Part shown: piece after piece, positions 1-7,809 of the stretch
Layout of the letters: each line of letters starts with the position of its first letter
Numbering within the stretch: position 1 is the stretch's first letter
Source of the DNA: Oxalobacteraceae bacterium
Lineage (GTDB): Bacteria > Pseudomonadota > Gammaproteobacteria > Burkholderiales > Burkholderiaceae_D
Assembly (NCBI GenBank): GCA_010024875.1
Contig: RGFZ01000026.1
Coordinates: 1-35,243, forward strand
Reading direction: 5' to 3'
Length of the DNA stretch: 35,243 bases
Translations under genes and position numbers: made by a program
Notes under the pieces: generated by a model
Databases searched by the model: none
What the model was told of the DNA's origin: nothing
The model's input: the letters and a program-made list of their open reading frames with translations, nothing else

Positions 1-1133
1 GGGATCCCCGCGAACTTCATCGAGTTCGCATCATTCCGATACAGCAGCGGCTTCTGTTCCACCGGGCGCTGCCTTCCCTGCAGCACAATCTTCTTCACTT
101 CGTCATGGAACTCGGATTTGCCGCAGACCGGATCGGCCGCTGCCGAATCGCCGGTCAGTGCGTACGCCTGACAACGGCAACCCCCGAAATCCTTCTCTTT
201 CTCTGAGCAGGAACGGCAAGGTTCTTTCATCCACTCGAAGCCACGGAAGGCATTGAACGCATCGCTCCGGTACCAGATGTCGTCGAGCGACTGCTCTGTC
301 ACATTCGGGAAAGTCAGTCCCGGCAAGGTCTTCGCTGCGTGGCAGGGCAAGGCGGAGCCATCAGCCGCGACAGCAAGGAACACCGAGCCCCAGCCGTTCA
401 TGCAGGCCTTGGGCTTGTTCTCGAAATAATCTGGCACCACGAACAACAAACGAATCTTGTTACCCAGCTTGGCGCGGTATTCATTGACGACTGCCTCGGC
501 ACGCTCCAGCTGCTCGCGGGTTGGCATCAGCTGGTCGCGGTTCACATGCGCCCACGCGTAATACTGCGTGTTGGCCAGCTCCAGATATTCGACCCCCATC
601 TCGACTGCCATCTCGATGATGCGGCCGACATGGTCGAGGTTATAACGATGCAGCACGACATTGAGCACCATCGGATAGTCGTACTTCTTGATCAGCTTGG
701 CGACACGGTTCTTCAGATCGAATGTCTTGGTGCTGGAGAGAAAATCATTCATCTCCTTGGTCGAATCCTGGAATGACAGCTGAATGTGATCTAGCCCGAG
801 CGCCTTCATCTTCGAGATGCGCTCTTCGGTGAGCCCCACCCCGGAAGTGATCAGGTTGGTGTAATAACCCAACTGATGCGCCTCGCCGATCAGCTCTTCC
901 AGATCGTCGCGCACCAGCGGCTCACCACCGGAAAACCCGAGCTGCGCCGCGCCAAGCTTGCGCGCTTGACGCAGCACCTCTTTCCATTCGTCGGTCGTCA
1001 GTTCACGTTTGTCTTGCGCGTAGTTCAGCGGGTTGTAGCAGAACACGCAGTGCAGTGGACAACGATAGGTGATCTCCGCCAGCAGCCACAGCGGGGGCGG
1101 GATTTGCGAGGGCGCTTTATTGATATCAGACAC
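1..1133 (-). CDS. pqqE: PQQ biosynthesis radical SAM protein PqqE (3' end outside window)
   Basis: PqqE cross-links Glu and Tyr in the PqqA precursor peptide, the first committed step of PQQ synthesis, in the cytoplasm and with PqqD as peptide chaperone. Translating the minus strand from the GTG at 1133 gives a continuous 377-codon frame to the window edge. The radical-SAM cluster motif CPLHCVFC (CxxxCxxC, C25/C29/C32) is near the N-terminus, followed by GFSGGEPL. The C-terminal part has the SPASM cysteines ([16 protein letters not shown] and later DPVCG). The last residues in view lie at or near the normal C-terminus, so little is missing. The start is GTG; an in-frame TGA lies about 40 nt upstream and no better ATG exists. 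It overlaps the pqqD stop by 8 bp, implying translational coupling. Confidence 0.95.
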   Translation of the reverse strand, partial: MSDINKAPSQIPPPLWLLAEITYRCPLHCVFCYNPLNYAQDKRELTTDEWKEVLRQARKLGAAQLGFSGGEPLVRDDLEELIGEAHQLGYYTNLITSGVGLTEERISKMKALGLDHIQLSFQDSTKEMNDFLSSTKTFDLKNRVAKLIKKYDYPMVLNVVLHRYNLDHVGRIIEMAVEMGVEYLELANTQYYAWAHVNRDQLMPTREQLERAEAVVNEYRAKLGNKIRLLFVVPDYFENKPKACMNGWGSVFLAVAADGSALPCHAAKTLPGLTFPNVTEQSLDDIWYRSDAFNAFRGFEWMKEPCRSCSEKEKDFGGCRCQAYALTGDSAAADPVCGKSEFHDEVKKIVLQGRQRPVEQKPLLYRNDANSMKFAGI

Positions 1134-1245
1134 TGATCCAGCCTCGTTCAATGGCAATTTCCAGGAATCCGGTCACGTCTTTTTCGAGACCGGTCGCATT
1201 GAAGCTCTGCTGCGCGAGCTTCGGTTTTGCGTTGAGTTCAATCAT
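1126..1245 (-). CDS. pqqD: PqqD, severely shortened (39 aa; middle missing)
   Basis: PqqD is the RiPP recognition element that binds PqqA and presents it to PqqE. The ATG at 1245 lies 8 bp after the pqqC stop, exactly where pqqD starts in other operons. The protein begins [11 protein letters not shown], which resembles PqqD N-termini, and continues [18 protein letters not shown] up to ERGWISV, the typical PqqD C-terminal helices. The family is normally about 90 residues; here about 50 central residues are absent, including the beta-hairpin and helix region that contacts PqqA, with the reading frame kept. It is too short for standard ORF calling. Either it is a decayed gene, the full function is supplied by another pqqD, or the sequence carries a deletion error. 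Identity is clear from position and C-terminus; function is doubtful. Confidence 0.85.
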   Translation of the reverse strand: MIELNAKPKLAQQSFNATGLEKDVTGFLEIAIERGWISV

Positions 1246-1253
1246 GGAGCGTC

Positions 1254-1964
1254 TCAGGGGTAAGCTTTTTCAATGGCGTCAGAGATCTGCCACAGCACAT
1301 CCAGCTTGAATTGCAGAATGTCCAGCGCACGCTCCTGCTGCTCACGGGTCGTAAAGTACTCCAGCGTCACTTGCAACCCATGCTCAACATCACGCTGCGC
1401 AAGCGGCACGCGGCTACGGAAGTAAGCCAGTCCATCGTCCTTCACCCACGGATAATGGGTCGGCCAGTTGGCCAAGCGATCTTTGTGGATCTTGGGAGCG
1501 AACATTTCAGTCAGGGATGAGCACACTGCTTCCTGCCATGGACGCTGACGCGCAAAGTTTACATACGCATCCACCGCGAACTTCACGCCAGGCACGACTT
1601 TTTTCAGTGACCACAATTCTTCGCGTGAGATGCCCGTTGCTTCTCCCAGACGGGTCCAAGCCTCGATACCGCCTTCCTTCTCGCCATGGCCATCATGATC
1701 AAGAATACGCTCGACCCACTTGCGGCGCACGTCGCGATCTGGACAGTTCGACATGATCGCTGCGTCCTTGATCGGTATCATCACCTGATAGTAAAAGCGG
1801 TTGAACACCCAGCCACGGATCTGGTCTGCGCTCAGTTTGCCTTCGTTCATCTTGATGTTGAACGGATGATTGATGTGATAGTTGTCGCCCTTGGCGCGCA
1901 GCTTCGCCTCGAACTCCTCGCTGCTCCACGGGAGTTGTGCAGACATATGGGTGGGTGCGTTCAT
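1254..1964 (-). CDS. pqqC: pyrroloquinoline-quinone synthase PqqC
   Basis: PqqC is the cofactorless oxidase that carries out the final ring closure and eight-electron oxidation giving PQQ. The 236-residue product is full length for the family. It shows the TenA/PqqC helical-bundle signatures [34 protein letters not shown] and [16 protein letters not shown], plus the His-containing SHYPW-type segment (here THYPW). The start codon overlaps the pqqB stop by ATGA (1961-1964), showing coupling inside the pqqBCDE operon. The gene itself looks intact, in contrast to its neighbour pqqD. Confidence 0.97.
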   Translation of the reverse strand: MNAPTHMSAQLPWSSEEFEAKLRAKGDNYHINHPFNIKMNEGKLSADQIRGWVFNRFYYQVMIPIKDAAIMSNCPDRDVRRKWVERILDHDGHGEKEGGIEAWTRLGEATGISREELWSLKKVVPGVKFAVDAYVNFARQRPWQEAVCSSLTEMFAPKIHKDRLANWPTHYPWVKDDGLAYFRSRVPLAQRDVEHGLQVTLEYFTTREQQERALDILQFKLDVLWQISDAIEKAYP

Positions 1965-2893
1965 AGTTCGATCTCCATGCCGTCGTAAGCGACTTCGATG
2001 CCGTGTTTCGCTAGCTGCGCGCGCTCGGCCGAGTCTTCGTTCAAGATAGGGTTGGTATTGTTGATGTGAATGAGCACCTTGCGGCGAGTGCCGACGCCAT
2101 CAAGCACTTCGATCATGCCGCCAGGGCCAGATAGTTGCAGATGTCCCATGTCGGCAGCGGTCTTTTGCGTCAGGCCCAGGGTGATCATCTCGTTGCCGGT
2201 CCAGACGGTGCCATCGACCAGCACGCAATCGGCTTTTTCCATCGCTTCCAGCACATGCGCCTCGATCTCGCCGAGCCCGGGTGCATAGAACAGGGTCTTG
2301 CCAGTCTCCAGATTCTCGATCAGCAGCCCGTTGTTATCGCCGGGACCGGGATTCTCACGATGCGGTGAATAGGGTGGCGCCTTGCTCTTCAAGGGCATCG
2401 GATGAAAACGTATGCCAGCAATACCCGGTACATCGACGGGTGCAAAGCGCGTCTTGTCGGTCGACAGACCGGTGATCTCGTGATGCTCGACGCCACAATA
2501 GTGAGAGAGCACTTTGGCCAGCGGCAGTCCATGGTTCAGGTCATCCCAGACCGAATCGGTACAGTAGAGATTCAACTTCTTCTTGCCTTCGCGGAGCATC
2601 AGCAAACCGGTGATGTGATCGATCTGCGCATCCATTACCATCACAGCGGCGATGCCGGTATCGCGGATTGCACGCGCAGGCTGCAGTGCCGTGTTCGCGC
2701 GAATCTGCGACAGGATGTCGGGTGATGCGTTGATCAGCACCCAGTCGGTGCCGTTCGCGGAGACAGCGATCGATGACTGCGTTCTCGCTTTCGCATTGAT
2801 CGTGCCAGTGCGCACGCCAGCGCAATTGGTGCAATTGCAATTCCATTGCGGGAAACCACCGCCCGCCGCAGAACCAAGGACCAGAATTTTCAT
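1961..2893 (-). CDS. pqqB: PQQ biosynthesis hydroxylase PqqB (metallo-beta-lactamase fold)
   Basis: PqqB is an MBL-fold non-heme iron hydroxylase acting on the processed Glu-Tyr intermediate. The 310-residue product starts [19 protein letters not shown] with the family Cys cluster (CNCTNC) and contains [19 protein letters not shown], the metal-binding region in which PqqB departs from the canonical HxHxDH. It ends [15 protein letters not shown], as in other full-length homologues. No purine-rich Shine-Dalgarno precedes the ATG on the coding strand (the bases there read CTCCTCCTG), so translation may be weak or coupled to an upstream reading frame. First recognisable gene of the operon; pqqA is not found upstream. 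Confidence 0.96.
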   Translation of the reverse strand: MKILVLGSAAGGGFPQWNCNCTNCAGVRTGTINAKARTQSSIAVSANGTDWVLINASPDILSQIRANTALQPARAIRDTGIAAVMVMDAQIDHITGLLMLREGKKKLNLYCTDSVWDDLNHGLPLAKVLSHYCGVEHHEITGLSTDKTRFAPVDVPGIAGIRFHPMPLKSKAPPYSPHRENPGPGDNNGLLIENLETGKTLFYAPGLGEIEAHVLEAMEKADCVLVDGTVWTGNEMITLGLTQKTAADMGHLQLSGPGGMIEVLDGVGTRRKVLIHINNTNPILNEDSAERAQLAKHGIEVAYDGMEIEL

Positions 2894-2943
2894 GATTTTC
2901 AGGAGGAGTAAATAAAGTCTTGCTTAGGAAGCGCCCACCGATA

Positions 2944-3054
2944 TCAGGAGCGCTTTTGCCCGGCTTCTGCCGGGATCGCAGACAGACCAAGCCGACGCCT
3001 GCGCGCATGGCGCGGGCAACCGGAGCTGCGGGGAAGTCTTGCAGGCATAATCAT
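2944..3054 (-). other. small ORF in the pqqA position, not recognisable as PqqA
   Basis: A 36-codon frame starts at an ATG at 3054 (or the in-frame ATG at 3048, 34 codons), with CAGGAG just upstream. This is where the PqqA precursor gene usually lies. The predicted peptide is Arg-rich (CPRHARRRRLGLS) and lacks the invariant Glu-x-x-x-Tyr pair that becomes PQQ; no other frame between 2894 and 3190 has it either. It could be a leader remnant left after loss of pqqA, a non-coding leader, or an unrelated peptide. I do not claim it is translated. Confidence 0.3.
2959..2974. repeat. small hairpin upstream of pqqB
   Basis: CCCGGC-TTCT-GCCGGG forms a 6-bp GC stem with a tetraloop about 65 nt before the pqqB start. 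No T-tract follows on the minus strand, so it is not a classical terminator. In pqq operons a hairpin after pqqA commonly limits read-through or stabilises the pqqA message; the position fits that role. The core plus following GATC also resembles the dispersed palindromic repeat found elsewhere in the window (19404, 15920), so it may be a degenerate copy. Confidence 0.45.
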
Positions 3055-3191
3055 CTCCTGTCACTTGACCCATAAAACAGTGGCTTGCGTTGATACTGAA
3101 CTGTTTTGCAAGCTTTCACGGGCAAGCGACTTATCGCTTTTATGTTGTTCGCTAAGCGCATTCTAGCTCGAACCCGTCACAAAAAAATTTC

Positions 3192-4139
3192 ATGCCGCCC
3201 ACCCCGCCAAACGCCTACGACCAGTTTCATCTGCCCGCCGGCGACCGCCACGCGCTGTACGTGGCCCAATATGGCCAGCCCGACGGGCCAGCCACCGTCG
3301 TGCTGCACGGTGGCCCGGGCAGCGGCACCCAGCCTTCGGTGCTGGAGTGGTTCGATCTCTCGCGCCAGCGCGTGGTGTTATTTGATCAACGCGGCGCGGG
3401 ACGCTCGACGCCGCTGGGCGAGATCACCCACAACGACAGTCAGGCACTGGTGGCTGATATCGAGCTGCTGCGCAAGCGCTTGAATATCTCGCGCTGGATG
3501 GTGGTCGGCGGCTCGTGGGGCGCCACACTGGCGCTGATGTATGCGGGTGCACACAAAGAGCACATCAGTGCGCTGGTGCTGCGGGGCAGTTTTCTTGCCA
3601 GCGCGCGCGAGATGCAGTGGTTTTTTCAGTCGCTCAAAGCGATGGTGCCGCAGGGCTGGGCAGCATTGGTAAACGGCTGGAGTGAAGCACAAAAGAATCA
3701 CGTGCTAGCGACGCTGACACAGCACCTGCTGCGAGGCACAGACAAGGAACAGCACGATGCGGCAATGCGCTGGGCAGCTTATGAGGACAGCGTGATGCAA
3801 GCGATGAACGGCAAGCTCATCGAGGCACCGTCCAGCGGCGCAAGGCAGGCCAGCGAGCGCGTGCTGGCCAAATACCGACTGCAAGCGCATTACCTGTCCC
3901 AGGGCTGCTTTACTTCTGAACACGCACTGCTCGATATTGCCAGCGGGCTGAAACATTTGCCAGTGGCGCTCATCCATGGCACCCATGATCTGGTCTGCCC
4001 ACCGGAAAACGCAGTCAGGTTAGCGGCAGCAATGCCTCATGCCAGGATATTCTGGGTAACCCAAGGCGGTCACACGCCTGCCGATCCCGGCATCGCCGCT
4101 GCGCTGCGCACGGCGATACAGACGCTGAATCCCCCATGA
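3192..4139 (+). CDS. pip: proline iminopeptidase (alpha/beta hydrolase, peptidase S33)
   Basis: This enzyme releases N-terminal proline from peptides in the cytoplasm. The 315-residue protein has the S33 layout: oxyanion motif HGGPGSG at residues 39-45, DQRGAGRS at 65-72, nucleophile elbow GGSWG at 106-110 with Ser108, then a helical cap. The late acid and histidine lie in IHGTHDLVCP and GGHTPAD. Length matches the family. No clear Shine-Dalgarno precedes the ATG, but it is the only start that leaves the conserved N-terminus intact. It diverges from the pqq operon across about 140 bp that must hold promoters for both directions. Function within the PQQ context is not implied. Confidence 0.9.
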   Translation: MPPTPPNAYDQFHLPAGDRHALYVAQYGQPDGPATVVLHGGPGSGTQPSVLEWFDLSRQRVVLFDQRGAGRSTPLGEITHNDSQALVADIELLRKRLNISRWMVVGGSWGATLALMYAGAHKEHISALVLRGSFLASAREMQWFFQSLKAMVPQGWAALVNGWSEAQKNHVLATLTQHLLRGTDKEQHDAAMRWAAYEDSVMQAMNGKLIEAPSSGARQASERVLAKYRLQAHYLSQGCFTSEHALLDIASGLKHLPVALIHGTHDLVCPPENAVRLAAAMPHARIFWVTQGGHTPADPGIAAALRTAIQTLNPP

Positions 4140-4384
4140 AGAATGATCATGCTCCCGACCGTGTCACCGACGATCGGTTGAAAAATGATTGTCCTCATCA
4201 GCGCTCAGCTTGCGCTGTGTCGCATCATTGGCGTAGCACAGAGTCACTCAGGAACCCGAGCTCTGACAAACTGCCATAGAAAGTGAGATGGCTTTGTTCA
4301 ACGGTCGTTCGCGGCTTAGTGCCGTTTAGCGCGGTTGGGAATAAGGTCAGGCATGCCCACTCGCAATGAACGAAGGAATACGAC

Positions 4385-5107
4385 ATGCACGCCGTCATCA
4401 CGAGTACTCGCTCAGGCAGCGGCTCAGACGCCGGCTCAGACCAAGCTCGCGCGCGTCGTACAGCCGGTAAATTCGCTCGTGCGCTCGGATGGTTAGGCCT
4501 CGGCCTCGGTCTGGTGAGCCTGATGACGCCGCGCGTGCTGGCGCGTTCTCTCAGTGTGGCCAAAGGCGAGCGCTGGCTGCGCGTGAACGTTGTCCATGTG
4601 AAGAAATCGCTGAATGTCAACCGCAGCCCGGAAGCTTGTTATCAGTTCTGGCGCGACTTTGGAAACTTCCCGCGCTTCATGCCGCATGTCGAGCGTGTCG
4701 ACGTAGTGGACGCGATGCACTCGCACTGGTATGTGCGTACGCCGCTCAGACGCGCCGTTGAATGGCACGCTGAATTGGTCAGCGACGTGCCTGCTCAGCA
4801 GCTGGGATGGCGAACGATGTCAGGCGCCGAAAGGGTGCATACCGCCGTGGTGCGATTCAACCCACTGCCCGGACGTCGGGGCACGCGCATGGAGGCGGAC
4901 TTCGAATGTGATCTTTCCATGGGCACAGACGGTGTGATGTCGGCATACTTGAACGGCGATGAGCTCTCGCGGTCGCTGCGCGAAGATCTGCGCCGCTTCA
5001 AGCAATTGATAGAAACCGGTGAGATACCCACCACCGTCGGGCAGCCGAGGGGTCAACGCAGCGCCGCCGGTCCATCCTTCACCAAGGATGCCCGACATGA
5101 AGGCTAA
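4385..5107 (+). CDS. SRPBCC-family (cyclase/dehydrase-like) protein with N-terminal hydrophobic segment
   Basis: The 240-residue product has a basic, Ser/Arg-rich start, a hydrophobic stretch at about 35-50 ([14 protein letters not shown]) that may be a membrane anchor, and then a START-like lipid/polyketide-binding domain from about 70 to 215. The domain shows [22 protein letters not shown] and later [21 protein letters not shown], the signature ending of this bacterial subfamily. GAAGGA lies 7 nt before the ATG. The last 11 bp overlap the start of the alcohol dehydrogenase downstream, a pairing I recall from other proteobacteria. Substrate unknown; the beta-barrel fold suggests binding of a hydrophobic ligand. 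Confidence 0.8.
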   Translation: MHAVITSTRSGSGSDAGSDQARARRTAGKFARALGWLGLGLGLVSLMTPRVLARSLSVAKGERWLRVNVVHVKKSLNVNRSPEACYQFWRDFGNFPRFMPHVERVDVVDAMHSHWYVRTPLRRAVEWHAELVSDVPAQQLGWRTMSGAERVHTAVVRFNPLPGRRGTRMEADFECDLSMGTDGVMSAYLNGDELSRSLREDLRRFKQLIETGEIPTTVGQPRGQRSAAGPSFTKDARHEG

Positions 5108-6275
5108 TGTCTGGCACGGCAAGAACGATGTACGTATTGAGCAGGTACCCGATCCGCGCATCCTGAACCCGCGCGATGCGATCGTCAGAATTACCTCCAC
5201 GGCAATCTGCGGCTCGGATCTGCATTTGTATGACGGTTATATGCCCTCGATGGAAGCAGGCGACATTCTCGGTCATGAATTCATGGGCGAAGTGGTCGAT
5301 GTCGGCGCGGCCGTGCACAACCTGAGCATCGGCGATCGGATCGTGGTGCCGTTCACCATCGCCTGCGGCCAGTGCTTCTCGTGCGAGCATCAGCATCACT
5401 CGGTGTGCGAAAACTCGAACCCGAATGCCTGGATGGCTGAAAAAATGTGGGGACACGCACCCGCCGGTATGTTTGGCTATTCTCACCTGACTGGCGGCTA
5501 TGCCGGCGGGCAAGCGGAGTATGCGCGTGTGCCGTATGCGGACTGTGGCCCGCTGAAGATCGAAGATGGACTCGATGATGACAAGGTGCTGTTTTTATCC
5601 GATGTGCTGCCTACCGGTTATATGGCCGCAGAGAACTGCAACATCCAGCCCGGCGACGTCGTCGCTATCTGGGGCTGCGGTCCGGTCGGACAGTTTGCAA
5701 TACAAAGTGCGTATCTGCTCGGCGCCGAGAGAGTCATTGCCATCGACCGCTTTCCCGAGCGCCTACAGATGGCGTCCGAGTGGTCGCGCGCGGAGGTCCT
5801 GAATTATGAAGAGGTAGACATTACCGAGGCGCTGAGAGAGATGACCGGAGATCACGGACCGGATGCCTGTATCGATGCTGCTGGCATGGAAGCGCATGGC
5901 ACAGGTTTTCTGGCGACCTATGAGCGCATCAGACAGATGCTACGGCCCGCATTCGACCGAGCGCAGGTACTGCGCGACGTGCTGCGCGCATGCCGCAATG
6001 GCGGCACCATCTCCGTACCCGGTGTGTACGTGGGATTAGTTGACAAGTTGCCGGTCGGTTCACTGATGAATCGCTCACTGACGATCCGGACCGGACAAAC
6101 TCATGTGCAGCGCTATCTCAAACCGCTGTTGGAGCACATACGCCGGGGCGATTTCGATCCCGGACGTCTGATTACTCACCGACTGCCACTAGACGACGCG
6201 CCACGCGCTTACCGTATGTTTCGGGACAAGGAGGACGCCTGCATCAAGGTCGTGCTCAAGCCTTGGCTGCACTAA
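5097..6275 (+). CDS. zinc-dependent alcohol dehydrogenase (MDR, formaldehyde-dehydrogenase-like subfamily)
   Basis: A 392-residue medium-chain dehydrogenase. Catalytic zinc ligands are seen as CGSDLH (Cys38) and GHE (His60-Glu61). The structural zinc loop is [15 protein letters not shown] (Cys90, 93, 96, 104). The NAD-binding Rossmann motif is WGCGPVGQ in the middle. An insert after the zinc loop and the late [20 protein letters not shown] segment fit the glutathione-independent formaldehyde-dehydrogenase-like group. I chose the ATG at 5097 because AAGGA at 5084-5088 is well spaced from it and the protein then begins MKANVWHG as in homologues; a longer frame upstream only reads through the SRPBCC gene. 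Followed by a strong terminator. Real substrate (aldehyde, polyol or other alcohol) is not decidable from sequence. Confidence 0.88.
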   Translation: MKANVWHGKNDVRIEQVPDPRILNPRDAIVRITSTAICGSDLHLYDGYMPSMEAGDILGHEFMGEVVDVGAAVHNLSIGDRIVVPFTIACGQCFSCEHQHHSVCENSNPNAWMAEKMWGHAPAGMFGYSHLTGGYAGGQAEYARVPYADCGPLKIEDGLDDDKVLFLSDVLPTGYMAAENCNIQPGDVVAIWGCGPVGQFAIQSAYLLGAERVIAIDRFPERLQMASEWSRAEVLNYEEVDITEALREMTGDHGPDACIDAAGMEAHGTGFLATYERIRQMLRPAFDRAQVLRDVLRACRNGGTISVPGVYVGLVDKLPVGSLMNRSLTIRTGQTHVQRYLKPLLEHIRRGDFDPGRLITHRLPLDDAPRAYRMFRDKEDACIKVVLKPWLH

Positions 6276-6316
6276 GTGCGATGAGTGCACTATGCGGCTG
6301 CGGCGATATAGCCCCG

Positions 6317-6354
6317 AACCCTATCCGCCGCAGGTCATCGCGGCGGATAGGGTT
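6317..6354. terminator. bidirectional rho-independent-type terminator
   Basis: A perfect 15-bp stem, AACCCTATCCGCCGC and its reverse complement, encloses an 8-nt loop. It lies between the convergent dehydrogenase (plus) and barrel-protein gene (minus). The paired AACC/GGTT ends give a short U run on either transcript, so it probably ends both. Confidence 0.85.
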
Positions 6355-6359
6355 TGCGT

Positions 6360-6845
6360 TTACTTGAAGTAGTAGCGCACACCGACAGACCAGAGCGACG
6401 GCGTAGTATCCATGGTTTCGCCGAAGTGCGTGTACTCCAGCGTCGCCGCCCAGTTTTTATCGAACTGATAGCCGAGGCCCGCGCCCAGCATCAGCCTCAC
6501 TCGCGTGGCCGAATCGTCACCAGACCGGTGATTCACGGTGGGGCCCAGCTTGCCATACACCGTCAATGCATCGGCAATCGGGTAGCGCGCCACGCCAGCG
6601 AAATATATGCTGTGCCCGGTATTGCCAAACGCACGACCAAGATTGGCATAACCCAACTCATAGCCGCCATATTCAGAGACGTTCTGTCCGAACGCCGCAC
6701 CAAAACCCATCTGCGTCTCGCTATCCCCTGCAAACTTATACCTTCCTTGGCCGACTGAGCCGGAGACATAGCTGTCCGCCACATCGGCCGCCATGGCGGT
6801 CGCTGATGCTGCACCGATCACTGCAGCGATAAAGAATTTTTTCAT
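6360..6845 (-). CDS. small outer-membrane beta-barrel protein
   Basis: The 161-residue product starts MKKFFIAAVIGAASATAMA, a typical Sec signal peptide cleaved after AMA, and continues as alternating amphipathic strands rich in Gly/Tyr. It ends LWSVGVRYYFK, close to the aromatic C-terminal signature read by the BAM machinery. GxGxGYQF and TLEYTHFGE strands match the eight-strand OmpA/OmpX-like porin fold. AGGA lies 9 nt before the ATG at 6845; an upstream in-frame ATG would only put MEQEAL before the signal peptide. Related to the next gene in size, fold and motif order, suggesting an old tandem duplication. Role is probably structural or adhesive; not determined. Confidence 0.8.
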   Translation of the reverse strand: MKKFFIAAVIGAASATAMAADVADSYVSGSVGQGRYKFAGDSETQMGFGAAFGQNVSEYGGYELGYANLGRAFGNTGHSIYFAGVARYPIADALTVYGKLGPTVNHRSGDDSATRVRLMLGAGLGYQFDKNWAATLEYTHFGETMDTTPSLWSVGVRYYFK

Positions 6846-6879
6846 TAAGGCTTCCTGTTCCAAGATGTCGTCAAAACAA

Positions 6880-6909
6880 TAAAAAACGCCGGTCCGTGAG
6901 GGACCGGCG
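6880..6909 (-). terminator. rho-independent terminator of the upstream barrel-protein gene
   Basis: On the minus strand a 9-bp GC-rich stem (CGCCGGTCC/GGACCGGCG, 5-nt loop) is followed by TTTTTT. It ends transcription from the gene at 7040-7615 before the next gene, so the two barrel genes are separate units. Confidence 0.88.
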
Positions 6910-6936
6910 AGATTCTAGGGACAGTGAAGATCTCGT

Positions 6937-6978
6937 AAAAGCGAGCGTGGTTTAGAACTTACAGATTGTCTCGCTTTT
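6937..6978. repeat. 9-bp inverted repeat in the gap between the two barrel genes
   Basis: AAAAGCGAG (6937-6945) and CTCGCTTTT (6970-6978) are perfect inverted copies separated by 24 nt. On both strands the arm ends in a short A or T run. It may be a secondary terminator or an RNA structure; the gap 6910-7039 shows nothing else I can name. Confidence 0.4.
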
Positions 6979-7039
6979 CTACGACGACACTTGGTCGTCT
7001 GCTCAAAGAAGTTTGTACCCGTACCCTCTGGCAAGCATC

Positions 7040-7615
7040 TCAGAAGTGATAAAGGAGGGCCGCATTGAACATGCTGAGCTTGGCCCCATGCCCTTCCCGA
7101 CCAAAATAGGTGTACTCCACAGCTCCTGAGATTTCCTTGCTAAATTTCATGGTCAATCCTGCACCGAGTAGCGCGCGCACCTTGCTTTCGCTATCCGTTG
7201 ATAGCTCGCCCTGACTCTGATTCACAATCGCTTCAGGGTATCTGATTGCGCTGCTGCGATGGTAAGCAAGACCGAGTTTCCCTTGTAGAGTGACAACTGT
7301 CGATACCGGAACATTACCGATGCCGGCCAGATAGATCGACTGTGTCTTGTAGCTCGCTGCGTAATCAGCGGGAGATAAATCCTCATAGCTAAAGGGCAGC
7401 TTTGCTCGCCCAAAATCCACAAAACCCACTTCCATATCGAGACTCGAATCAATTTTCGAGCCATAGGCCAAGTAATACCCCGTGGCTCTTACAGAACCCC
7501 CATCATAGTAGCGGGACTGCCCCACACCAAGCTTGACGTAACTACCTTCGGCATAACTGATGGCAGGAATCAGCAGAGCCATACCAAGCAAGATCGTCAG
7601 ATTTTTTTTGTGCAT
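7040..7615 (-). CDS. outer-membrane beta-barrel protein (OmpA/OmpX-like)
   Basis: The 191-residue product has signal peptide MHKKNLTILLGMALLIPAISYA, then amphipathic strands such as GSYVKLGVGQSRYY, MEVGFVDFGRA and GAVEYTYFGREG. It ends FNAALLYHF with the terminal Phe expected of outer-membrane proteins. GGAG sits 8 nt upstream of the ATG at 7615; longer frames upstream lack this spacing and would bury the signal peptide. A conserved motif order (GxGxxRY, FGRA, KLGLAYHR or KLGPTVNHR, AVEYTYFG or TLEYTHFG) is shared with the neighbouring gene, so the two are paralogues. Its own terminator follows. Ligand or function unknown. Confidence 0.78.
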   Translation of the reverse strand: MHKKNLTILLGMALLIPAISYAEGSYVKLGVGQSRYYDGGSVRATGYYLAYGSKIDSSLDMEVGFVDFGRAKLPFSYEDLSPADYAASYKTQSIYLAGIGNVPVSTVVTLQGKLGLAYHRSSAIRYPEAIVNQSQGELSTDSESKVRALLGAGLTMKFSKEISGAVEYTYFGREGHGAKLSMFNAALLYHF

Positions 7616-7751
7616 GAAATTCTCCATTCGATTCGAATATATGCGGCAGCAAATACGCGGGGAAGACGACTGCAGCAAGCGCACCTAAGCTTGTTGCCCA
7701 GATGACGGGGTCGATTTTATAAACTGGTAATCGAACGAAGATTTATTATTT

Positions 7752-7766
7752 GTGCATGAGATGCAC
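7752..7766. repeat. short hairpin downstream of the GH15 gene
   Basis: GTGCAT-GAG-ATGCAC is a perfect 6-bp stem with a 3-nt loop, about 45 nt past the GH15 stop on the minus strand. The sequence after it on that strand is A/T-rich but lacks a T run, so it is only a weak terminator candidate for the trehalose operon. Confidence 0.3.
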
Positions 7767-7809
7767 TAGATAGAGCGAGGAATTTGTGCAACACCATGCC
7801 GGAAGCGGG

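Noticed and set aside
2541-3008. 155-codon minus-strand open frame upstream of and overlapping pqqB
   Set aside because: It is out of frame with pqqB over most of its length, has Arg/Cys/His-rich composition typical of a shadow frame, and resembles no family.
3061-3105. Sigma-70 promoter for proline iminopeptidase (TTGACC with a following TTGATACT)
   Set aside because: Spacing and -10 match are too poor to claim; the region must hold promoters but I cannot place them.
4225-4620. 131-codon minus-strand frame in the gap before the SRPBCC gene
   Set aside because: It overlaps the SRPBCC coding sequence, has no ribosome-binding site and shows low-complexity Arg/Pro/Ser composition.
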